Below, one piece after another: positions 57,166 through 64,000 of a stretch of 64,000 nt of DNA (its first letter is position 1; each line of letters opens with the position of its first letter). The DNA lies in assembly GCF_001310955.1 (NCBI RefSeq), contig NZ_BAZX01000012.1, forward strand, positions 1 to 64,000, given 5' to 3'. A program made the translations under genes and the position numbers. The stretch comes from Marinifilum fragile JCM 15579. Lineage in GTDB: Bacteria; Bacteroidota; Bacteroidia; Bacteroidales; Marinifilaceae. The notes under the pieces were generated by a model. That model was not told where the DNA came from, did not search any database, and saw nothing but the letters and a program-made list of their open reading frames with translations.

Positions 57166-58236
57166 TTATTCCCAACGGATGTTGTCCAGGTAATACTTGT
57201 CTGTTGCACCTCCGTCATTTTTCCCTGCATTGAAGAAGAGAACCACTTTGTTATGGTTTTCATTTGCCTGAGAGCTAAAATCAACGGTATACTCAACCCA
57301 TTCTCCGGTTGTGGTAATATCCATCCAGATTTCATGGGCAGCAGAGGTTCCACCTTCCAGTTTGGCAAGGAATTGAACTGCCTTGTCGGAGTGAATCATC
57401 AGTTTCAATTTGTTCTTGGTAGAAAGGTCAATGGCTTTTCCATAGTCAACCAAAAGGAAATCCCAGGCATTTGTTCCGTCATCGTTAAACTCACCAATTT
57501 TCTCGCTTTGGTTGATTCCTGATTTGTATAGGTTGTCTATTCCAGCCTCCAGTTTTCCTGTGAACGTATAGTTGTGCTGACATTCAAAATCAGAGATGAT
57601 GCTCATGTCTTTTTCTACACCTTCACATGGGTCCACAACTATAGGGAAGTCATTTTCAACAAATCGAATGTCATCAATTAGATAGATTTCTTCGCTAGCA
57701 CCATTATCAGAGCCTGCGTTAAAGAAAAGAACCAGTTTGGTGTTGCCCATGTCAATGGCTTCTCTAAAGTTAAAGGAACACTCTACCCACTCATTGATTT
57801 TTTCAATCTGAAAGTCTTGTTCTACCGCTGAACTACCGCCTTCCAATTTGGCAATCAGGTTTCCTGCTTTGGGAGCAAAAACTTTTATTTTAAGTTGGCT
57901 TCGTTCTGTAAGGTTGTATGCAGTACCAAAGTCTACTAAGAGGTTGTCCCATGCCTGGCTTCCATCATCTATGAATTTACCAACCTTATCAGAATTGTTG
58001 ATGCCAGATTTGTTGGTGTTGTCAATAGCAGGAGCCTGAGTCTCCTTTGTTGCATCTGCACCTATAAAAAAGTTTTGCTGACATTCGAAATCAGAAATAA
58101 TACTCTCGTCTTTTACTATGTCTGCACAAGGTTCAACAGGTTCAATTATTTCCTCTTCATTAGAAGAACTGCATGCTATTGTAAATGTGGAAAATATTGC
58201 AATAATTAAGCTTAATTGTCTCGTTTTTAAAATCAT
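57166..58236 (-). CDS. Lipoprotein with two tandem carbohydrate-binding-like modules
   Basis: A 356-residue lipoprotein (lipobox Cys22, then SSSNEEE, an acidic tag suggesting export to the cell surface). It contains an internal duplication: residues ~36-195 and ~203-356 each start with a PC dipeptide, share SIISDFECQ and LLVDFG/LLVDYG, and end in a VLFFNAG strand and a DDIRF/DNIRW strand. This beta-sandwich pattern resembles galactose-binding-like carbohydrate modules. In SusE/SusF position it is best read as a surface glycan-binding protein. No catalytic motif is seen. Confidence 0.82.
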   Translation of the reverse strand: MILKTRQLSLIIAIFSTFTIACSSSNEEEIIEPVEPCADIVKDESIISDFECQQNFFIGADATKETQAPAIDNTNKSGINNSDKVGKFIDDGSQAWDNLLVDFGTAYNLTERSQLKIKVFAPKAGNLIAKLEGGSSAVEQDFQIEKINEWVECSFNFREAIDMGNTKLVLFFNAGSDNGASEEIYLIDDIRFVENDFPIVVDPCEGVEKDMSIISDFECQHNYTFTGKLEAGIDNLYKSGINQSEKIGEFNDDGTNAWDFLLVDYGKAIDLSTKNKLKLMIHSDKAVQFLAKLEGGTSAAHEIWMDITTTGEWVEYTVDFSSQANENHNKVVLFFNAGKNDGGATDKYYLDNIRWE

Positions 58237-58277
58237 AAGTCAAAATTTTAGGTTTTGAATTGGGTTAGGGAATCCCT

Positions 58278-58302
58278 GGACAAGAGCATTAAGCTCTTGT
58301 CC
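58278..58302 (-). other. Intercistronic hairpin, GH144-binding lipoprotein
   Basis: GGACAAGAGC-ATTAA-GCTCTTGTCC, a perfect 10-bp stem without a T tract, next to the short palindrome AGGGATTCCCT on the minus strand. Confidence 0.75.
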
Positions 58303-58331
58303 TAAGGAATATACTAACTAATTGAATTGTG

Positions 58332-59660
58332 TTATTTTGTTAGGCTAAGGCCTGCTTTATCCAAGGCTATACTTATTTCAGGGGTTTTCATAAAAGTATC
58401 CCATATGATACCGGAACGGTAATTTTCTATCATTACAACAATTGGTCCCTGATCAATGGCCAGGTGTGATTTGGCCACCCATCCTTTACTAATGTTGAAT
58501 GCGTCTTTGAAACCATACTGACCAAAAAGATTGTATTCATCCATTTTTTCATAGAAGAACCTCATGGCATCCAGAGTATATTCAGGTGTATAAACAATAG
58601 ACGAGATGGCTGCAGTAGGGGTGATGGTTCCATTATCATTATTTGGAGCATGTGCCATATAACCACCCGGAGTGTCACTTGCGGTTAATCCCCAGCAATT
58701 CTCTCCATAATAACTGTAAGTGTTGTGATTACTGATACACCACTGACGGTTCAAAAGTGTCTGCTTTTTATTTCTGTCAAAATAAGATGAATAGCCGGCT
58801 AATGACATGTGTTGATCCGTGATGTGAGGAGTTAATCCCAAATATGAATAATGTGTAAAGAATAAAGGTCCTCCATAATCATTACGTTTTGTTGGATCTA
58901 ATTCTCTAAGGTAGTTGTTTCCAACCCATCCTTTTTCGTAAACACTTTTGTCTATTGGATGAGTAGGTGATGCTAAAGCTAGAATATAAGCAATGTGAGT
59001 TTCATTAAATGAACGCAAAGGCAGGTTCATTTCAAAATGATAGTTAGGAGACCAATGCCATAGCAAGTATTCTCCCGATTGGGCAAACCAATCCCACTCA
59101 ACTTCTTCCCACAATCGGGTAATGGTCGCTCTAAGCTTTTGTTCCTTTTCTGTTTCTGCATCAAAATATTCTCTGGCAGTTAGCATTCCCTGTACCAGAA
59201 AGGCTGTTTCTACAATGTCAGCACCATTATCTCTTGGAGAGAATGGGATTGTCTTTCCTGTTGTACCACTTAGCCAATGAGACCATGCTCCATGATAACG
59301 AGTCGTTTTATTCTCCAGGAAGTCTGTCATTTTGATTAGGCGATCTACAGCTTGCTGACGAGTGATATAGTTGCGTTCCACACCAGCAACAATGGCCATG
59401 ATGCCGAAGCCGCTTCCTCCAGTTGTCACCGTGTCAGGTTTCTCGTTACTACGCTCACGAGCCAATCCTGAAACTGGATGTCCGAAATCCCAGAAGTAGG
59501 CAAAGGTTTTCTCTTGAACGATGTCGATAAGTTCGGCATCGGTAAGTTTTGCTTCTGGTTCAACTTCTTTTTCAGGAACAATTTCATCTGAGCTACTGCT
59601 CGAACAACCAATGATCAGGCAAAGTGAGAGAGATAGATATATTTTTATTAAATGTGACAT
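58332..59660 (-). CDS. GH144 endo-beta-1,2-glucanase-like lipoprotein
   Basis: A 442-residue lipoprotein (Cys19, then a Ser run and DE, an acidic tag consistent with surface location). It belongs to the glucoamylase-like (alpha/alpha)6 family GH144, whose characterised members are endo-beta-1,2-glucanases. Candidate catalytic residues Asp148 and Glu151 (NGADIVETAF) and Glu220 (SFNETHIAY) keep the 3- and 69-residue spacings I recall for Asp139/Glu142/Glu211 of the Chitinophaga pinensis enzyme. FAYFWDFGHPVSGLARER and GYMAHAPNNDNGTI are also typical. It would cut long beta-1,2-glucan at the cell surface before SusC/SusD import. Some GH144 relatives may act otherwise. Confidence 0.87.
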   Translation of the reverse strand: MSHLIKIYLSLSLCLIIGCSSSSSDEIVPEKEVEPEAKLTDAELIDIVQEKTFAYFWDFGHPVSGLARERSNEKPDTVTTGGSGFGIMAIVAGVERNYITRQQAVDRLIKMTDFLENKTTRYHGAWSHWLSGTTGKTIPFSPRDNGADIVETAFLVQGMLTAREYFDAETEKEQKLRATITRLWEEVEWDWFAQSGEYLLWHWSPNYHFEMNLPLRSFNETHIAYILALASPTHPIDKSVYEKGWVGNNYLRELDPTKRNDYGGPLFFTHYSYLGLTPHITDQHMSLAGYSSYFDRNKKQTLLNRQWCISNHNTYSYYGENCWGLTASDTPGGYMAHAPNNDNGTITPTAAISSIVYTPEYTLDAMRFFYEKMDEYNLFGQYGFKDAFNISKGWVAKSHLAIDQGPIVVMIENYRSGIIWDTFMKTPEISIALDKAGLSLTK

Positions 59661-59687
59661 TGCTTATTTGTTTTAATAGATAGTTGT

Positions 59688-59713
59688 CTGCGGGAGCTTA
59701 AAGGCTCCCACAG
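59688..59713 (-). other. Intercistronic hairpin, susD-GH144
   Basis: CTG-C-GGGAGC pairs with GCTCCC-A-CAG around TTAAAG, directly after susD in a 69-bp gap, without a T tract. Confidence 0.7.
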
Positions 59714-59729
59714 AATTTGACCATAAAAT

Positions 59730-61202
59730 TTAGTAACCGTTGTTTTGCTTTAGCATTCCTTCACTTAATTCTATCTGACGTTGAGGAATTGGGAACACTT
59801 CGTGTTTCCCATCTACAAAGTTTTTACCGTGGGCACGTAGGACTTCACCAGCTCTTCCTTGGCGAACCAAATCGAAGAAACGATCGTGTTCCATCCCTAA
59901 TTCCACTCTTCGCTCGTGCCAGATTTTATTTTTTAGATCATCACCAGTTGCATTAGGTAATCCCACTCTTGAACGAACTTTGTTCAAAGACTGTAAAGCC
60001 TGACTTGCTTGTCCCAATTCGTTAGCGGCTTCAGCATTAATTAGAAGAACTTCGGCGTAGCGGAAAATTCGAAGGTTTTTACTGGTTTCCCAATCATTCC
60101 CATTGAATGTTTCCTGAGTTTTACTGAAGTAAGCTTTTTCATTGTAACGAGGGTTTGGCGTATCAGAATTGATAACAACTCCATCCCACATGGTTTCACC
60201 AGGGAAAATAATGGTCGCTTCTTTTCTAGGATCACCGTTTTCATACGCTTTTTCCAATGATTCAGAAGGAGTGTTGAATCCCCATCCAAGTTGACCTCGA
60301 ACACCCTGACATACTGCATAGCCCTGAATTCCTTTGTTTGGGGTTGTACCAGAAGCTTGCACTTCAAAAATCGACTCTGAACTGTTTTCGCCAGACTCTC
60401 TCCAGATGGTTGCATAATCGCTTACCAAAGCATATTCTCCTGATTGCATCACTTCATTGGTTAAGCGTAATGCTTCACTCCAGTTTTTTTGATACATGTA
60501 CACTTTTGCAAGGAAGGTTTTTGAAGCTCCTTTGGTAGCACGTCCTAAATCGTCCATACTCATTTGGCTTCTTTCCTGAAGATGTGTTACTCCAAATTGC
60601 AAATCGGAAATAATCAGCTCATAAATTTCTTCTTTGCTTGCTCTGGTTCTTCCATTGGCAAGATCCTCAGGATTGCCAGCATCAGGTAATTTGTCAATCT
60701 TCGGAACACCACCAAAACATTTAACCAAAGTCCAATAGTAATAGGCTCTTAAAAATCTTACTTCCCCTTCCAGACGATTTCTTAAGCTTTCATCGATTTC
60801 CAGATTTGGAATTACATTAAGCGCTTGGTTTGCAAAAGAGATTCCTCTATAATTGGCTCCCCAAATTTCATTAAATGAGATACTGGAAGCTGTGAAATTA
60901 AAATCGTCCAATTCAAGTTTGTCTGCACCAGTATCGCCTGGATCACTCCCTTTATCGGCATCATCAGAAGTAATGCTTGATACTCCAATCCACGAAAATG
61001 TGTGTTGGTCCCAATTTTGTAAATTGCTGTATACTGCATTTACAAGTTCTGTAGCTGTATTTTCAGAGCTTGAGAAATAATCTTCAGGAGTTTGATTCAC
61101 CTGTGGATCTACCTCAAGAAATTCATCGCTGCATGCTGCGGTCATTAGTAACAAAATGCTCAGTAGGCATGCAATAGTTATATCTAAAATTTTGTTGTTC
61201 AT
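59730..61202 (-). CDS. SusD/RagB-family outer-membrane lipoprotein
   Basis: From ATG 61202 (MNNKILDIT) the product has 490 residues. The lipobox ends at Cys24 (LLMTAAC) followed by SDEF, a surface-export tag. The helical TPR-like SusD core is clear (AYYYWTLVKCFGGVP, ANGRTRASKEEIYELI, LLINAEAANELG) and ends with the family's RRVELGMEHDRFFDLVRQG and FPIPQRQIELSEG. It binds glycan at the cell surface and forms the lid of the SusC channel. It lies 38 bp after the susC stop. Confidence 0.95.
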   Translation of the reverse strand: MNNKILDITIACLLSILLLMTAACSDEFLEVDPQVNQTPEDYFSSSENTATELVNAVYSNLQNWDQHTFSWIGVSSITSDDADKGSDPGDTGADKLELDDFNFTASSISFNEIWGANYRGISFANQALNVIPNLEIDESLRNRLEGEVRFLRAYYYWTLVKCFGGVPKIDKLPDAGNPEDLANGRTRASKEEIYELIISDLQFGVTHLQERSQMSMDDLGRATKGASKTFLAKVYMYQKNWSEALRLTNEVMQSGEYALVSDYATIWRESGENSSESIFEVQASGTTPNKGIQGYAVCQGVRGQLGWGFNTPSESLEKAYENGDPRKEATIIFPGETMWDGVVINSDTPNPRYNEKAYFSKTQETFNGNDWETSKNLRIFRYAEVLLINAEAANELGQASQALQSLNKVRSRVGLPNATGDDLKNKIWHERRVELGMEHDRFFDLVRQGRAGEVLRAHGKNFVDGKHEVFPIPQRQIELSEGMLKQNNGY

Positions 61203-61240
61203 TTTTTTTCGTTTTTCAATGGTTTGACCTTTGTGTAGCA

Positions 61241-64000
61241 TTAAAAAGTAACATTAACTCCAAACAGGTAAGTAGCTGCAGTTGGATAAGCATTTAGCTC
61301 GATACCAGCATCAAGAGCTCCTCCCGGCAATTCAGGTGTGTAACCACTGTATTTTTGCCAGATAACCGGATTTGTTGCACTCATGTAACATCTCGCGTTT
61401 TTAATTCCTACCGAGTTAACCCATGATTTAGGTAAGGTGTAACCTAGTGTGATATTGTTGATTTTGAAATATGAACCAGACTCAACATAGTAAGATGAGG
61501 CAATAGGAACCCCATTGGAAGCTCGCGGAGTTGTGTTGGTTGGATTATCAACAGTCCATCTGTCAGCCAAGGATGCTTCTATATTTTCGTTCCCCCACCT
61601 TTGGGCTTTTTTACCATTGTAAACCTTGTTACCTGAATTTCCATAGAAGTCGATTTGGAAATCAAAGTTCTTATAGTTGATTCCAGCATTGAAACCATAA
61701 TATAGTTTAGGCTGATATGATCCCATGTAAACACGGTCATCATCATTTAAAACTCCATCGTTATTAGTGTCTCTGTATCGGAAATCTCCTGGTTTTGCAT
61801 CAGGTTGAATTTTACCACCATCTTTGTTTACGTATGAATCAACATCGCTTTGTGACTGGAATATTCCATCGGTTTGGTACACCCAGAAGCTACCGATTTC
61901 TTCACCTTCTTCGGTTCTGGTTGTTACCTGTCCGTTTCCTAAGCCTCCAGCAACAATAGGAAGTCCGCTGGCAACATTTTCAATTGTATTTTTGTTGTGT
62001 GTAAGGTTTACACCAAAAGTGAAGGTAAGATCTTCATTTACTTTTTCTCTCCAGTTTACTGATAATTCGAAACCTTCGTTACGAATGTCAGCCATATTAG
62101 TCAAGTAGCTGTTAGCTCCGAAAATCTGATCCAAAGGAGCATCGATTAAAGCATCCGAAGTTAATTTGTTGTAGTAATCCAACTCGCCAGTAATCTTATT
62201 GAAGAATGAGAACTCCAATCCAAGGTCATATTCAGTGGTAACCTCCCATTTTAATCCAAGGTCTTTGATTCCTTCTATGGTGGTACCATTAACTACGGTC
62301 TGATTTGATCCGAAAACATACTGCTTGGTAGCCATTGTGTAAAGAAATGCATTGGATCCAATGTTGTCATTTCCAAGTCTACCCCAGCTGGCTCTTAGCT
62401 TTAAATTATCCAACCAGTTAATGTCCTGCATGAAATTCTCTTCTGAAATTCTCCAACCTAAACCTACAGAAGGAGAATTTCCCCAACGTTGCTTTTTAGA
62501 GATTTTTGAAGAACCATCACGACGCATAGTAGCCGTCAGTAAATATTTATTGTCATAGGCATAGTTGAAACGACCAATGTATGAGTTTCGGGTATACTTA
62601 TCACCTCCGTTTCCGTTGGTTGCAGAGGTAACATCTCCTGCATCCAGGTACCAGTATTGAGTTTGTTCCGGAACATCTTGTCTAGATCCACCTAACCAAC
62701 TGGTCTCGGTTTTTTCTGCAGTGGTTCCTGCCATCAGTTTAAAATCGTGCTTGTCACCCAATTTGAATTCATAGGTAAGGATATTATCCCAAATCCAGGT
62801 TGAATATTCGCCTCGACCAGCAGAAAGTGATGAATGCTCACTTTTTTGGTTAGGAGATACTTCGTATTTAGGAGTATAGCTTCTATCCTTAGAGTAAGAT
62901 GCATCAACACTAAATGTTGATTTGAAGCTTAAGTTTTTCATTAGTTCCAGTTCTGCAAATAAGGATCCTTGAATACGGGTTCCCCAGTTGCGACTATTGT
63001 TGTAATGCAGTGTGGCTGCCGGATTGGCTACATTGTTTTTGATTGTGTATCCAAAGTCACCATTTTCATCTTTAACAGGAACTGTTGGAGACTGACGATA
63101 AGCATCGGTAAATGTTCCAAAAGGAGCATTGTTTGATTTGTATCGGCTAATGCTAAGGTTGTTTCCCAGTTTGATTTTATCGGTAACCTGGTAAGTATTA
63201 TTCAATCGTATTGAGAGCCTGCTGTAATCATTGGTTTTCAGGATTCCCTGATCCTCCATATATCCTAAAGAGAAGAAGTAAGTGTTTTTTTCACCTCCTC
63301 CGTTAACCGACAGGTTGTGCTCTTGAGTGAATGCCTCGCGAGTGATGGCATCCAACCAGTTTGTGTTGTATTTGATTTTCGACAAATCGTAAGGAGCTTC
63401 CTGGTTGTCGTAAGCTGCAGCTTCGTTTGAATATTTCGCGAACAGTTTGCTGTCAGCCATTTCAACTTCGTTAATGATTTTGTGTACCCCAACTTTAGAG
63501 CTAAAGTTCACTTCCATTTTACCTTTAGAACCAGATTTTGTAGTGATAAGAATTACACCATTTGCGGCTCTTACACCATAAATAGCAGCCGAAGAAGCAT
63601 CTTTAAGAATATCTACTGAAACAATGTCTTCTTGATTAATGTTTCGCACATCACCGGTTACAATTCCGTCAACCACGTATAGTGGATCTACCCCGGCCTT
63701 CATACTACCAATTCCTCGAATACGAACCATTGGAGCTGAACCAGGAGCGCTTGAGTTGACAATCTGTACCCCGGCTAATTTCCCCTGTATCGATTGCATA
63801 GGTGAAAGAGAGCTAACGTTTTTTAGTTCATCTCCTTTTATTCCAACGATAGATCCGGTGATGTCCTTTTTGGTCTGTACCCCGTAACCAACAACCATGA
63901 CTTCTTCGAGTCCTGTTGTTGAAGCTTCCAATATCACGTCTAGCTTGGTCTGGTTGTTTACAGCAACCTCTTTGCTGATCATACCAACGAAGCTGAAAAT
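61241..64000 (-). CDS. SusC/RagA-family TonB-dependent receptor, 5' end outside window
   Basis: The visible 919 codons lack the signal peptide and most of the carboxypeptidase-D-like N-terminal domain; the frame continues through position 64000 (IFSFVG before MISKEVAV). The SusC signature EEVMVVGYGVQTKKDITGS leads into the plug (GKLAGVQIVNSS, GIGSMKAGVDPLYVVDG, ILKDASSAAIYGVRAANGV). The 22-strand barrel follows to the C-terminal strand TYLFGVNVTF. It imports oligosaccharides with SusD using TonB energy. It is first or early in the operon; the regulator must lie to the right of this window. Confidence 0.96.
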   Translation of the reverse strand: MFSFVGMISKEVAVNNQTKLDVILEASTTGLEEVMVVGYGVQTKKDITGSIVGIKGDELKNVSSLSPMQSIQGKLAGVQIVNSSAPGSAPMVRIRGIGSMKAGVDPLYVVDGIVTGDVRNINQEDIVSVDILKDASSAAIYGVRAANGVILITTKSGSKGKMEVNFSSKVGVHKIINEVEMADSKLFAKYSNEAAAYDNQEAPYDLSKIKYNTNWLDAITREAFTQEHNLSVNGGGEKNTYFFSLGYMEDQGILKTNDYSRLSIRLNNTYQVTDKIKLGNNLSISRYKSNNAPFGTFTDAYRQSPTVPVKDENGDFGYTIKNNVANPAATLHYNNSRNWGTRIQGSLFAELELMKNLSFKSTFSVDASYSKDRSYTPKYEVSPNQKSEHSSLSAGRGEYSTWIWDNILTYEFKLGDKHDFKLMAGTTAEKTETSWLGGSRQDVPEQTQYWYLDAGDVTSATNGNGGDKYTRNSYIGRFNYAYDNKYLLTATMRRDGSSKISKKQRWGNSPSVGLGWRISEENFMQDINWLDNLKLRASWGRLGNDNIGSNAFLYTMATKQYVFGSNQTVVNGTTIEGIKDLGLKWEVTTEYDLGLEFSFFNKITGELDYYNKLTSDALIDAPLDQIFGANSYLTNMADIRNEGFELSVNWREKVNEDLTFTFGVNLTHNKNTIENVASGLPIVAGGLGNGQVTTRTEEGEEIGSFWVYQTDGIFQSQSDVDSYVNKDGGKIQPDAKPGDFRYRDTNNDGVLNDDDRVYMGSYQPKLYYGFNAGINYKNFDFQIDFYGNSGNKVYNGKKAQRWGNENIEASLADRWTVDNPTNTTPRASNGVPIASSYYVESGSYFKINNITLGYTLPKSWVNSVGIKNARCYMSATNPVIWQKYSGYTPELPGGALDAGIELNAYPTAATYLFGVNVTF

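Overview
The window looks like chromosomal DNA of a marine, probably anaerobic or facultative member of the Bacteroidales. Supporting signs are low GC, a short primary sigma factor lacking region 1.1, promoters of the TTTG/TAnnTTTG type, a SusC/SusD polysaccharide locus, lipoproteins with acidic residues after the lipobox Cys, a class-I hybrid cluster protein and a glycyl radical enzyme. A Marinifilaceae-like organism is my guess; nothing here fixes the genus. I see no rRNA, tRNA, phage, transposase or CRISPR.

Layout. 1-657: degenerate 21-bp tandem array plus a palindromic repeat. 0.66-5.5 kb: small membrane, cupin, BLUF photoreceptor, CIA30-like and lipoprotein genes, with a frameshifted DMT transporter. 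5.8-9.2 kb: hydroxyproline-dehydratase-like glycyl radical enzyme and its doubly frameshifted activase. 9.3-19.6 kb: envelope genes (DUF255 thioredoxin-like protein, M48 protease, ftsE-rhomboid pair, large TPR protein overlapping an outer-membrane barrel). 20-31 kb: housekeeping genes (gyrB, LOG protein, hybrid kinase, dapF, htrA, rpoD, uvrB). 31-37 kb: nuclease/phosphatase, HAD phosphatase, hcp with a palindromic operator, PepSY protein. 37.7-43.7 kb: ABC ATPase with an ABC-permease/M1-peptidase fusion, and an NdpA-type nucleoid protein. 44-52.7 kb: transglutaminase-like, M14 peptidase, mltG, murB, threonine aldolase, phosphoesterase. 52.7-64 kb: a polysaccharide utilisation locus on the minus strand (SusC, SusD, GH144, duplicated-module lipoprotein, GH3, GH97) running off the right edge.

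The locus reads as a beta-1,2-glucan (or mixed glucan) system. A surface endo-beta-1,2-glucanase-like GH144, SusD and a binding lipoprotein would capture glucan, SusC imports oligomers, and GH3 and GH97 finish them in the periplasm. Each gap downstream of susD holds a strong hairpin.

The least expected content is intergenic: two 21-bp-period arrays sharing sequence, and four families of hairpin-rich dispersed elements with two or three copies each, several showing compensatory changes in stems around constant loops and spacings. Three genes carry four single-base frame disruptions, so either the assembly has indel errors or these genes are decaying.
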